Assembly (NCBI GenBank): GCA_016794035.1
Contig: JAEUHS010000059.1
Coordinates: 1 to 64,000 of the forward strand
Direction: 5' to 3'
Source: Planctomycetota bacterium
GTDB lineage: Bacteria; Planctomycetota; UBA1135; UBA2386
Length of the DNA stretch: 64,000 nt
Of this stretch, positions 31,790 through 39,727 are shown piece after piece. The notes beneath the pieces are model-generated. The model saw only the letters and a list, made by a program, of their open reading frames with translations, searched no databases and had not been told where the DNA came from. The position numbers and the translations under genes are program-made. Each line of letters opens with the position of its first letter. Positions within the stretch are counted from its first letter, which is position 1.

Positions 31790-32554
31790 TTGAACGGCTA
31801 CCTGCAGTTGGCGGATGGACGGACCGTGCCGGTGCGCGACGGTCTCCTGATCGGACGCGTCGCCGGCTGCGACGTCGTCGTCGACGATGCCAAGGCGTCG
31901 CGGCGCCACGCGCGCGTCGTCGTCGAGGGCGGCGTCGTCGAGATCGAGGACCTCGGCAGCAGCAACGGCACGCTGCTGAACGGCAACCCGGTCACGCGCC
32001 GCGTGCTGCGCGCCGGCGACACGGTGCAGATCGGCCAGAGCGCGATCGTCTACCGCGAAGGGCCGGCGCCGGGTGCGGCGGCAGCGGCGGCGCCCGCGGC
32101 CGCGGCGACGTTCGACGACGACGACGATCTGTTCGCGGCCACCGCGACGAGCACGCCGGCGAAGGCGCCGCCGCCGCCCGCCGTGCCCGCGCCCGCACCG
32201 CCGCCGTCGGCTCCCGCGGCGCCGCCGCGCGCCGCCGCGCCGCCGCCGCCATCGCCACCGCCGGCCGCACCTGCGCGCAACGTCGTCGAGTTCGAGGACG
32301 AGGTCGTCGAGCTGCGCCGCGCACCCGAACCGCCGCCGCGCGCCACCGGCAGTGCCGCGGCACCGAGCGGCGGCGAGCCGCAGGTCACGGCCCAGTCGCG
32401 CATCCTGCAGTACAGCAAGACCGGCCCCGGCAGCGGCGGCCTGCTCGGCGACGACCTGGCGCAGCTGAGCGGCGGCACGCGTTCGCTGCTCTACGCGGTC
32501 GTGCTGCTGGTCGCCGCCGCCATCGTCTACGGCGTCATCCACCTGGTGCGCTGA
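31790..32554 (+). CDS. FHA-domain protein with C-terminal membrane anchor
   Basis: A phosphothreonine-binding FHA domain (about 1-90: LLIGRVAGCDVVVDDAKASR, then RHARVV, DLGSSNGTLLNG and AGDTVQIGQ) is followed by a long Ala/Pro-rich linker (about 90-160), a short conserved-looking stretch, and one C-terminal helix (about 229-252) that would anchor the protein with the FHA domain in the cytoplasm. No ATG is in frame before the FHA core; TTG 31790, with GGAG 8 nt upstream, is the best start. The last 20 bp overlap the convergent glycosyltransferase gene. It presumably docks to a Ser/Thr-kinase substrate, though no kinase is nearby. Confidence 0.8.
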   Translation: MNGYLQLADGRTVPVRDGLLIGRVAGCDVVVDDAKASRRHARVVVEGGVVEIEDLGSSNGTLLNGNPVTRRVLRAGDTVQIGQSAIVYREGPAPGAAAAAAPAAAATFDDDDDLFAATATSTPAKAPPPPAVPAPAPPPSAPAAPPRAAAPPPPSPPPAAPARNVVEFEDEVVELRRAPEPPPRATGSAAAPSGGEPQVTAQSRILQYSKTGPGSGGLLGDDLAQLSGGTRSLLYAVVLLVAAAIVYGVIHLVR

Positions 32555-33617
32555 CGGCGCGCTGCGCGTGCAGCCGCCGCCAGACCGCGACCAGCCGCGC
32601 CGCCGCCGTCGACCACGCGAACTGCTGCGCGCGCGCGCGCCGCGCCGAGCCGGCCGCGTCGCCGCCGTCGTCGGTGGTCGCCGCGATCGCCTCGGCCCAG
32701 GCGGCCGCGTCGTCGGGCGGCAGCAGCCGACCCGCGCCGCCGAGCACCTCGGGCAACGCGCCGCAGTCGCTGGCCAGCACCGGCCGGCCGTGCGCGAGGC
32801 CTTCGAGCGCGCACAGGCCGAAGCCCTCGTGTCGCGACGGCACCACGACGGCGCGGGCGTGCCGGTACAGCCGCAGCAGTTCGTCGTCGTCGATGGCGCC
32901 GAACCAGTGCACGAACGGGGTCTGCGCCAGTCCGACACCGGCACCGGCCTCACGGCCTACCAGCCACAGCTCGGGGCGGCGGTCCGGCGGCAGCGCCGCG
33001 AGCGCGCGCACGACGACGGCGAGGTTCTTGCGCCGTTCGAGGTGTCCGACGTGCAGCAGGTAGCCGTTCGCCGGCACCGGCCGCAACGGCGGCGCCAGAC
33101 CGGTGGCCGGCAGGTCGACGCCGTTGGGCACCACCGTCGCCGGTGCGCTGCCCGGCACCAGGGCCGCGAGCCGGCGCGCGGTCCACTCGCTCGGCACCAC
33201 GATCGCGTCCGCGCGCCGCAGCGATCGGCGCAGCACGGCGCGCGCGAGCCAGCGCGGCCAACGCGTCAGGCCATCGGCGGCACGGGTGTCGTGCACCAGC
33301 AGGCAGGTCGGCACGCCGACGTTCGGCAGCGGCAGGAAGCCGTGGTCGAACACCGTCGCGTCGAGCTCCCGCAGCATCGCCGGCAGCCGCCGCGCCTCGG
33401 CGCGGGCCCGCCCGATCGCCGGCGCGGCCGGGATCGCGATCGGCTGCCACCGCACGCCGTCGTCGGCCGGCGGCGCGAACGACTCCGCGTGCAACACCGT
33501 GATGCGTTCGGCGGGCGCCAGCAACGTCGCCGCGTGGTCGACCAGCTGCAGCAGGCGGCGGTTGGCGCCCGACGGCGGCCCGAGCAGCCAGCCGGCGACG
33601 GCGACGTGCAGCTTCAT
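32535..33617 (-). CDS. Glycosyltransferase family 4
   Basis: GT-B-fold cytosolic glycosyltransferase, 360 residues. Visible motifs are the N-terminal GANRRLLQL region, VPSEWTARRL, VVPNGVD, LLHVGHLERRKNL (donor-domain start) and SRHEGFGLCALEGLAHGRPV with the EGFG...E nucleotide-sugar-binding pair. It is third in an operon of three family-4 enzymes read on the minus strand; its ATG overlaps the previous gene's stop (ATGA). Donor and acceptor unknown; the set fits synthesis of an oligosaccharide or surface glycan. Confidence 0.88.
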   Translation of the reverse strand: MKLHVAVAGWLLGPPSGANRRLLQLVDHAATLLAPAERITVLHAESFAPPADDGVRWQPIAIPAAPAIGRARAEARRLPAMLRELDATVFDHGFLPLPNVGVPTCLLVHDTRAADGLTRWPRWLARAVLRRSLRRADAIVVPSEWTARRLAALVPGSAPATVVPNGVDLPATGLAPPLRPVPANGYLLHVGHLERRKNLAVVVRALAALPPDRRPELWLVGREAGAGVGLAQTPFVHWFGAIDDDELLRLYRHARAVVVPSRHEGFGLCALEGLAHGRPVLASDCGALPEVLGGAGRLLPPDDAAAWAEAIAATTDDGGDAAGSARRARAQQFAWSTAAARLVAVWRRLHAQRAVSAPGG

Positions 33618-34569
33618 CGCGCCACCAGCCGGGTGTGGATCTCGCGCCAGCGGCGCGCGGTCGCGCCGGCCGGGAACGCGGCGGCGCGGCGCGGGCCGGC
33701 GGCGACGAGCCGCGCGCTGACGGCCGGCTCCAGCACCCGCAGCAGGCCGGCGGCGATGTCCCGGATGTCGCGCGGGTCGACGAACACGGCGTCGTCGGCG
33801 ACCAGTTCGCGGAACGGCGCGAGCTCGCTGCAGACCAGCGGCGCACCGGCCTGCATCGCCTCGAGCACCGGCAGGCCGAAGCCCTCGAACAGCGAGCACT
33901 GCACGACCGCACGGCAGCGCTGCAGCTGGCGCCGCTTCTCGGCCTCGTCGACGTAGTCGTGCGGCGGTCCGACGAAACGCAACGGCGGCAGGTCAGGGCG
34001 CTCGCGGGCGGCGAGCACGTGCGCCGCGGCGACCCGGCCGCGGTTCTTGCGCGGACGATCGTCGCCGAGCACCAGCAGCGGCCCGTCGCGCGGCGCGGGC
34101 TCGGCGGCGTCGAGCGGCGGCAACCCGTGCGGCACGTGGTGCAGGCGCCGCGGATCGTGCACCAGCGCGCGCGCGAGGTGCAGCGTGAACTGCGACGGCG
34201 CGAGCACCGCGCTGGCCGCGCGCAGCGACAGCCGCGTCGCCAGCCGGCGCCACCGCGGCGTGCGTTCGCCGGCTGCCGCTGCGACCGGACTGTGCAGCAC
34301 GTCGGCCCCGCGGCGACCGGACTGTGCAGCACGTCGGCCCCGAGCTCGCGCAGCAGGCGCGGCAGCGTCCACTGGCGCTGTGCGGCGCCGCGCGGGGCGG
34401 CGACCGTGCGCACGCCGTCGAGGTCCGGCGGCGCCGCGCCCGGCGGCAGCAGCAGCACGAGGTCGCCGGGGAACTGCGCCGCGTAGGCGGTGAGTCCGTG
34501 CAGGAATGCGCGGGCGACGCCGGTCACGGGCCCGTCGCCGAGGCAGGTGCCGTCGAACACGACCCTCAT
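33614..34569 (-). pseudogene. Glycosyltransferase family 4, frameshifted by a 32-bp tandem duplication
   Basis: Middle gene of the glycosyltransferase operon. From ATG 34569 the product reads MRVVFDGTCLGDGPVTGVAR through LGADVLHSPVAA, then loses frame at a 32-bp direct repeat (34281-34312 and 34313-34344). Beyond it the correct family sequence resumes in another frame: APSQFTLHLARAL, HHVPHGLPP, LVLGDDRPRKNR, SLFEGFGLPVLEAMQAGAP. Deleting one copy restores one 307-residue frame ending at 33614, with ATGA overlaps at both ends. In the present state the donor-binding half is not translated in frame. Either a real, potentially reversible mutation or a sequencing/assembly artefact. Confidence 0.85.
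34281..34344. repeat. 32-bp tandem direct duplication inside a glycosyltransferase gene
   Basis: Two head-to-tail copies, 34281-34312 and 34313-34344, are identical over their first 30 bases and differ only at the penultimate base. The unit is not a multiple of three, so it shifts the frame. Removing one copy makes the junction sequence continuous in all respects. Confidence 0.95.
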
Positions 34570-35651
34570 CGCGCGACCTCGTGGTAGAGCGCCGCGTGCG
34601 CCGCGGCGCAGTCGCGCCAGCGGTAGGTCGCGGCGCGGGCGCGACCGGCCGCGCGGCGGGCGTTCGCCAGCGCCGCGTCGCCGAGCAGCCGCGACACGCC
34701 GGCCGCCAGGGCGTCGGCGTCGCCGGGCGCGACCAGTTCGATCGCGCCGTCGCCGAGTTCGCGCATCGCCGCGACGTCGGCAGCGACGACCGGCACGCCG
34801 AGCTGCATCGCCTCGAGCGGCGGGAAGCCGAAGCCCTCCCAGCGCGACGGATAGACCAGCAGCTCGGCGTGCTGCAGCAGATGGAACATGCGCGCGTCGT
34901 CGGCGGCGTGGTGCCAATGCACGAGCCCCTCGTCTGCGGCCGCGCGCAGCGCCGCGACGATCTCGTCGCACTGCCAGCCGATCGTGCCGACGACGACCAG
35001 CAGCGGCCGTGGCGTCGGCAGCCGGCGCCAGGCGGCCAGCAGGGTCCGGTGGTCCTTGCGCGGCTCGATGGTGCCGAGGCACAGCGCGTAGCGGCGACCC
35101 GCGAACGGGTGGGCACCGGCCGGGCCGCCGGCCACGTGGTCGGCGCCGAACGGGATCACGCGCGGCGGCGGCGCCGCGGGCACGAACGTGCGCACGTCGT
35201 CGGCGGTGGCCCGGGACGGCACGACCACCGCGGCCGCGCGCGCGATCGCCGCGAACGTGCGGTCGCGCAGCACGGCGGCGTTCGGCCCGTGCCAGCTCGC
35301 CTCGCGCACGAACGCGAGGTCGTGCACGGTCAGCACGGCGCGCGCGTGCGTCACCGGCGGCTGCACGAAGTCGGTCCAGTGGAACACGGCCACGCGGCCG
35401 GCGAGCCGGTCGGCGCCGAGCCCGAGCCGCGCCAGCAGCGGCAGCGACCGACCGGGGATCGGCAGCCGGTGCAGCACCGCGCGCGGCGGCACCGGCACCG
35501 CGCGCGCCGCGGCCGCGAGGCTGTGGCCGAACAGGTGCACGATCACGTCGTCGCGCGCGGCCAGCGCCGCGGCCAGTTCGCGGGTCGCGCGGCCGATGCC
35601 GGCGAACGACAGCAGCGCGGGGCGGTAGTCGAGGGCGATCGGCAGGGGCAC
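34566..35651 (-). CDS. Glycosyltransferase family 4
   Basis: First gene of the operon, 361 residues, GT-B fold. N-terminal GIGRATRELAAAL, then AVLTVHDLAF, VVPSRATADDV, VIPFGADHV, LCLGTIEPRKDHRTLL and the donor-site block PSRWEGFGFPPLEAMQLGVPVV. This resembles mannosyl- or rhamnosyltransferases of the WbaZ/MtfB kind, but the sugar cannot be assigned. Stop overlaps the start of the frameshifted second enzyme (ATGA). It is divergent from the secreted repeat protein, sharing a 77-bp intergenic region. Confidence 0.9.
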   Translation of the reverse strand: MPLPIALDYRPALLSFAGIGRATRELAAALAARDDVIVHLFGHSLAAAARAVPVPPRAVLHRLPIPGRSLPLLARLGLGADRLAGRVAVFHWTDFVQPPVTHARAVLTVHDLAFVREASWHGPNAAVLRDRTFAAIARAAAVVVPSRATADDVRTFVPAAPPPRVIPFGADHVAGGPAGAHPFAGRRYALCLGTIEPRKDHRTLLAAWRRLPTPRPLLVVVGTIGWQCDEIVAALRAAADEGLVHWHHAADDARMFHLLQHAELLVYPSRWEGFGFPPLEAMQLGVPVVAADVAAMRELGDGAIELVAPGDADALAAGVSRLLGDAALANARRAAGRARAATYRWRDCAAAHAALYHEVAR

Positions 35652-35703
35652 GGCGGGTTCGGATGACGGTTCGAGGACGGCGGCACTCGGACGTGCGCGA
35701 CGG

Positions 35704-35709
35704 TATCCT
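35704..35709 (+). promoter_or_regulatory. Putative -10 box of the secreted repeat protein
   Basis: TATCCT 19 bp before ATG 35729; expected leader about 12 nt. No convincing -35. Confidence 0.3.
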
Positions 35710-35728
35710 GCTTCCGCGCCGGTCCGTC

Positions 35729-37264
35729 ATGCAACGCAGCTCCGTGCTCTGCCTCCTGTTCGCTGCCGTCGCGGCCATCGCCGTCGCGGTGGCGGTGTAC
35801 GCCAGTGGCGACGCGCCGGCGCCCGGACCGACGCCGCCGGGGCGCATGCGGTTCCCGCCGCCGGACCCGCACCGGGCGATCCACGGCGACGACACGCCGG
35901 CCGTGCCACGCGGCGCGCCGCAGGTGCACGTCGAGGTGCGCGACGAGGCGACGTTCGTGCCACCGCCGCCGGAGCGGGTGTTCGCGCGTGTCGCCGGCGA
36001 AGGCGCGTGGTTGCCGGCGACCGTGCTCGCCGGCGAAGGCGCCGGCTTCGACCCGCCGCGCGCCCGCCCGGGTCTGGCGATGATCGCGATCGCGCTCGAC
36101 GGCGGCCACCGGCTGCTGCGCCAGCTCGCGCTCGGCGACGAGGGCCAGACCGAGTACCGGCTCGGCGCGCGCGTGGTCGTGCGCGGCCACGTCACCGGCG
36201 ACCAGGACTGGCCGCTGCGCGGCGCCGAGGTGTGGCTCGGCGAACTCGATGCCGACGGCCAGCGCCGCACCGCGACCACCGATGCGGAGGGCGCGTTCGA
36301 ACTCGACACGCCGGACGGCGCCGGCGTGCCGTGCGTGGTGACCGCGCCGAAGCGGGCCGTGCACTGGCAGGTGCTCGCGGTCGCGCCGCCGGGCCCCGAC
36401 CTGCGCATCGCGCTGGGCCCGGGCGCATCGCTCGAGGTGCAGCTGGCGGCGGCGGCCGACGACATCGGCGCCGCGCGCGTGTTCGTGGTGCCGACCGGCG
36501 CCGTCAGCACGGCGCTGGCGCAGCACCCGTTCTTCCTGCAGGCGCTGACCGACGGCCACGCCGTCGGCGCGAACGGTCGCGCCACGGTGCCGGACCTGCC
36601 GATCGACGGGACGCTCGCCGTGCTGGTCCGGCATCCGCGGTTGCCGGGCATGGCGCCGGTGACCGTGACGCTGCGCGACTCGCCGCAGCGCGTGGTCGTT
36701 CCGCTGCAGTTCGCCGAGGCGGCGTGGACCGGACGGGTCGTCGACACGGCGGGTGCGCCGCTGGCCGCGGTGTCGGTCTGGTCGCGGCAGCCGGGCCAGC
36801 CGCTCGGCGCGCCGGGCTCGGCGCGGCTGCTGCCGCCGCAGGTGCCGCGGCGCGGCGTCTGTGCCACCGCGACCGACGCCGAGGGCGCCTTCACCGTGGG
36901 TGCGGTGCCGGCGCCGGACGCGCTCGTGTCGCTGCGCGCCTGGGGTTTCGCCGGGCTCGACGTGGCGGCCACGTCGCTTCGCGCCGCGGCGCCGATCGTG
37001 CTGCCGGCGTGGCGCGGCGGCGACCCCGCGTTCCATCTGCTGCCGCCCGCAAGCGGCGTGCGCTGGCAGGCGTCGACGGATCTCGGCGGCGGTGTGCAGG
37101 CGGTGTTGGAGCCCGACCAGCCGTGGGTGGTGTCGTTCCCGCACGCCGGGCGGTTCACCGTCGTGGTGACGACCCGCACCGGCGACGTCGTGTGCGGCAG
37201 CGAGACGTTCCACGGTCTCGATGTCACCGGCCCGGTCGAGCTGGCGTCGCCGCGGTTGCCCTGA
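35729..37264 (+). CDS. Membrane-anchored or exported protein with carboxypeptidase-regulatory-like domains
   Basis: A 511-residue protein with an uncleaved-signal or signal-peptide-like N-terminal helix (about 5-25), a proline-rich linker (28-60), and at least two Ig-like carboxypeptidase-regulatory domains recognisable by TTDAEGAFELDTPDG (about 190) and ATDAEGAFTVGAVPAPDAL (about 387). These are beta-sandwich modules used in surface or periplasmic proteins. No catalytic motif is visible. It is monocistronic, followed by 277 bp without a protein gene that hold a small putative transcription unit and a terminator. Confidence 0.7.
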   Translation: MQRSSVLCLLFAAVAAIAVAVAVYASGDAPAPGPTPPGRMRFPPPDPHRAIHGDDTPAVPRGAPQVHVEVRDEATFVPPPPERVFARVAGEGAWLPATVLAGEGAGFDPPRARPGLAMIAIALDGGHRLLRQLALGDEGQTEYRLGARVVVRGHVTGDQDWPLRGAEVWLGELDADGQRRTATTDAEGAFELDTPDGAGVPCVVTAPKRAVHWQVLAVAPPGPDLRIALGPGASLEVQLAAAADDIGAARVFVVPTGAVSTALAQHPFFLQALTDGHAVGANGRATVPDLPIDGTLAVLVRHPRLPGMAPVTVTLRDSPQRVVVPLQFAEAAWTGRVVDTAGAPLAAVSVWSRQPGQPLGAPGSARLLPPQVPRRGVCATATDAEGAFTVGAVPAPDALVSLRAWGFAGLDVAATSLRAAAPIVLPAWRGGDPAFHLLPPASGVRWQASTDLGGGVQAVLEPDQPWVVSFPHAGRFTVVVTTRTGDVVCGSETFHGLDVTGPVELASPRLP

Positions 37265-37401
37265 TCTTCGACCCCTGGCGCCGTCGCCGGCGCGCGCTGG
37301 ATCCCGGGCTGGGACGGCGGCAAGCGGCCTTGCCGCGGCCGGGTCCGCATCGCTCGCCGCGGCGCGCCGCGCACGCGCCGACCCGCGTGCGCCGGGCGGG
37401 G

Positions 37402-37505
37402 TATGCTCTCCGGCTCGCTGCGTGTGAACGCTGCGTGCAACCTCGTGTGGCTTCGTTGTGTGGTGGGGGGACCGGGTCCGTCTGGCCCCGGTCCCCACTT
37501 TTCTT
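37402..37505 (+). ncRNA. Possible short transcript between a TATGCT box and a terminator
   Basis: TATGCT (37402-37407) is followed about 60 bp later by a 10-bp GC hairpin with a T-rich tail, which would give an RNA of roughly 90 nt. Inside are two copies of GCTGCGTG spaced by 5 nt (37418-37438 region). It could be a small RNA or just the 3' part of the upstream transcript. It does not match 6S, 4.5S or tmRNA by eye. Confidence 0.2.
37467..37496 (+). terminator. Rho-independent terminator
   Basis: GGGGACCGGG (37467-37476) pairs perfectly with CCCGGTCCCC (37487-37496) around a 10-nt loop, followed by ACTTTTCTT. It would end the transcript from the upstream gene or short RNA just before the promoter of the HD gene. 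Confidence 0.65.
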
Positions 37506-37532
37506 GGCCGCACGGGACGGCGGTGCTACGGT
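37504..37532 (+). promoter_or_regulatory. Promoter of the HD-hydrolase/barrel/HMA operon
   Basis: TTGGCC (37504-37509), a 17-bp spacer and TACGGT (37527-37532) end 9 bp before GTG 37542, so the mRNA would be leaderless or nearly so. It sits directly after the terminator, insulating this operon. Confidence 0.5.
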
Positions 37533-37541
37533 CGCGGCCGC

Positions 37542-38885
37542 GTGAGCATCCTGCGCGATCCCGTCCACGGCGACATCGAACTCACGCGCGACGAACTGCG
37601 CCTCGTCGACACCAGCGAGTTCCAGCGCCTGCGCGGCATCAAGCAGCTCGGCAGCGCCAGCCTGGTGTATCCGGGCGCCGTGCACACCCGCTTCGAGCAC
37701 TCGATCGGCACGCTGCACGTCTGTGACCAGCTGCTCGACGCCTGCAACAAGAACGCGGCGCGCGATCCGGCCGGCTGCCATCGTGTGAGCGACGAAGAGC
37801 GGCGCGTGCTGCGCGCGGCGGCGCTGCTGCACGACGTCACGCACGTTCCGTACGGGCACAACATCGAGGACCAGACCGGCCTGCTGCCGCGGCACGACGA
37901 ACCGGCCCGCTTCCAGGCCGTGCTCGGCGACACCGAGCTCGGCGCCGAACTCGACCGCCAGGGCCTGCGGCAGGACGTGCTCGCGGTGCTGACCGGCGCC
38001 GGCCGCGCGGTGCCGGCGTTCTGGCGCCAGGTCGTCAGCGACACCATCGACGCCGACCTGCTCGACTACCTGCGCCGCGACGCGCACTTCACCGGCCTCG
38101 AGCTGCGCTACGACCGCCGCGTCGTCGACTACTTCCGCGTCGCGCGCGGCGACGGCCGCATGTTCGTCGACTGCGAGAAGAACGGCATGCTGCGCGAGGA
38201 CATCGTCTCCGAGCTGCTGCGCGTGCTCGAGTGCCGCTACCACTTCAGCGAACGCGTCTACTACCACCACGCCAAGGTCGCCGCCGGCGCGCTGCTGGCG
38301 CGCATGGTCGAACTGGCGTTGCGCAGCGCGGCGCTCGGCGCCGACGAGCTGCAGCAGCTGACCGACGAGTCGCTGGTGGTGCGGCTGGCGCAGCTCGACC
38401 TCGGCGAGGCCGCCGCCACCGAACGGCTGCGCCGCTTCGTCGCGCGCTTCCGCCGCCGGTCGCTGCCCAAGCGCGTGCTGGTGCTGCCGTACTACCAGAA
38501 CCAGGCCGTGCAGGACGAGCTGCTGCAGCGCTACTTCGAGCCGGGCCGGCCCGAGCCGCGCTTTCAGTGGGAGGCGGCGATGGAGCAGGCGGCGCAGCAG
38601 GCGTTCGGCCAGCCGGTCGACGTGATCCTCTACTGCCCGAAGCGCCGCATGCAGTTGAAGGAGGCGAAGACGCTGGTGCGCTTCCCGGGCGAGGGCGAGC
38701 GCACGCTGCCGCTCGATGCCTTCACCGACCAGATCCCGCGCCTGCGCGACCTCGCCGAGAGCTACCCGCGCATGTGGAAGCTGTACGTGTTCACGTCGGC
38801 CGAGGACAGGGCCGTGCGCCGCAAGCTGCAGGCCATGTGTCTGGCCACGCTGCCCGCCGGGTGCCGCAACGCGCTGGTGCTGTGA
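37542..38885 (+). CDS. HD-domain phosphohydrolase (dNTPase/SAMHD1-like)
   Basis: A 447-residue cytosolic HD-superfamily hydrolase. Metal ligands are visible as H53 (TRFEHSIG), H97-D98 (LLHDVTHVPYGH, with H101 and H106 also conserved) and a late aspartate in SDTIDADLLDYLRRD (about 170). The start DPVHGDIELTRDE and QRLRGIKQLGS is the SAMHD1/YdhJ-type opening, a group with triphosphohydrolase members acting on dNTPs. The GTG start is supported by the promoter 9 bp upstream. Its stop overlaps the next start (TGATG), so it is coupled to the barrel and HMA genes. Substrate unproven. Confidence 0.85.
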   Translation: MSILRDPVHGDIELTRDELRLVDTSEFQRLRGIKQLGSASLVYPGAVHTRFEHSIGTLHVCDQLLDACNKNAARDPAGCHRVSDEERRVLRAAALLHDVTHVPYGHNIEDQTGLLPRHDEPARFQAVLGDTELGAELDRQGLRQDVLAVLTGAGRAVPAFWRQVVSDTIDADLLDYLRRDAHFTGLELRYDRRVVDYFRVARGDGRMFVDCEKNGMLREDIVSELLRVLECRYHFSERVYYHHAKVAAGALLARMVELALRSAALGADELQQLTDESLVVRLAQLDLGEAAATERLRRFVARFRRRSLPKRVLVLPYYQNQAVQDELLQRYFEPGRPEPRFQWEAAMEQAAQQAFGQPVDVILYCPKRRMQLKEAKTLVRFPGEGERTLPLDAFTDQIPRLRDLAESYPRMWKLYVFTSAEDRAVRRKLQAMCLATLPAGCRNALVL

Positions 38886-39727
38886 TGTGGCGTTGCGCCC
38901 TGCCGTGCGTCCTGCTGCCGTCGCTCGCGGCGCAGTTCTACACCACGGACGCCGGCGTGCAGTCGCCGGACCTGCCGTCGCTGCGCGAACGCATCGAGTG
39001 GCGTTCGCGCCGCGACGCCGAGCAGTGGATCGCCGAGACCCGCCTGGTCTGGTCGCCGCGGCGCGAGCTGGAGCTCGACCTGACCGTGCCGCTGGTCGCG
39101 CGCCACCTCGACGGCGTCGGCGGTCGTTCGGCGCAGCAGGGTCTCGGCGATGTCGTCACCTCGGGCAAGCTGGCCCTGGTGCGCGACGACGGCGTGATGC
39201 AGAGCGACCGGCTGTCCCTGCTGCTCGACGTGTCGTTGCCGACCGGCGACGACGATGGCACCGTCGATGGGCTGGACCTCGGTCCGCGCGCGGCGCTCGG
39301 CCTCGGCACCGCCGGCGTCGGCGCCGGCATCGGCGGCACGATCGTGCGCGACCGTCACCGGGCGGCCGCCGCGGTGCGCTGGTGGCAGTTCGCGCGCGAC
39401 GGCGGCTTCGAGCCGGGCCCGATGCTCGCGCTCGACGTCGCGTGGTGGTACCGCCTGACGCCGGCGGTGTTCGCACCGCACGGCGACGAGGTCGAACTGC
39501 GGCTGGTGGTCGAGGCGCTGGCGCGCTGGGTTGCCGACGACCGCCGCGGCGGCAACGATGTCGGCAACGGTGGCCACGAGCTGCGACTCGTCGTCGGGCT
39601 GCAGGCCAACCTGACGCCGTCCTTCGCCCTCGAACTCGGCGCCGTGTTGCCGCTGACCGAGACCACGTCGTCGCCGTTCGGCGACGAGCGGCTCGGTGGC
39701 CTGTTCTCCTGCCGGATGTCCTTCTGA
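38885..39727 (+). CDS. Outer-membrane beta-barrel protein (MetA-pathway/transporter-like)
   Basis: A 280-residue exported protein: short signal peptide (about 1-16, ALPCVLLPSLAAQ), then alternating amphipathic strands with PTGDDDGTVDGLDLGPRAAL, the pattern of the putative phenol-degradation MetA / transporter-type barrel family, ending with an aromatic residue (CRMSF). This suggests an outer-membrane channel of about 12-14 strands. Its ATG overlaps the HD gene's stop and its own stop overlaps the ATG of the heavy-metal-domain lipoprotein (both TGATG). Cargo unknown; the neighbour suggests a metal or metalloid. Confidence 0.65.
   Translation: MWRCALPCVLLPSLAAQFYTTDAGVQSPDLPSLRERIEWRSRRDAEQWIAETRLVWSPRRELELDLTVPLVARHLDGVGGRSAQQGLGDVVTSGKLALVRDDGVMQSDRLSLLLDVSLPTGDDDGTVDGLDLGPRAALGLGTAGVGAGIGGTIVRDRHRAAAAVRWWQFARDGGFEPGPMLALDVAWWYRLTPAVFAPHGDEVELRLVVEALARWVADDRRGGNDVGNGGHELRLVVGLQANLTPSFALELGAVLPLTETTSSPFGDERLGGLFSCRMSF

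Noticed and set aside
32950..37440. A 1496-codon minus-strand frame spanning the glycosyltransferase region
   Set aside because: Only 34569 down to the duplication codes for a real glycosyltransferase start; the rest is out-of-frame read-through caused by the frameshift and by high GC.
37265..37500. 6S RNA, SRP RNA or tmRNA in the gap before the HD gene
   Set aside because: No conserved SRP tetraloop helix, 6S bubble or tRNA-like ends could be found by eye.
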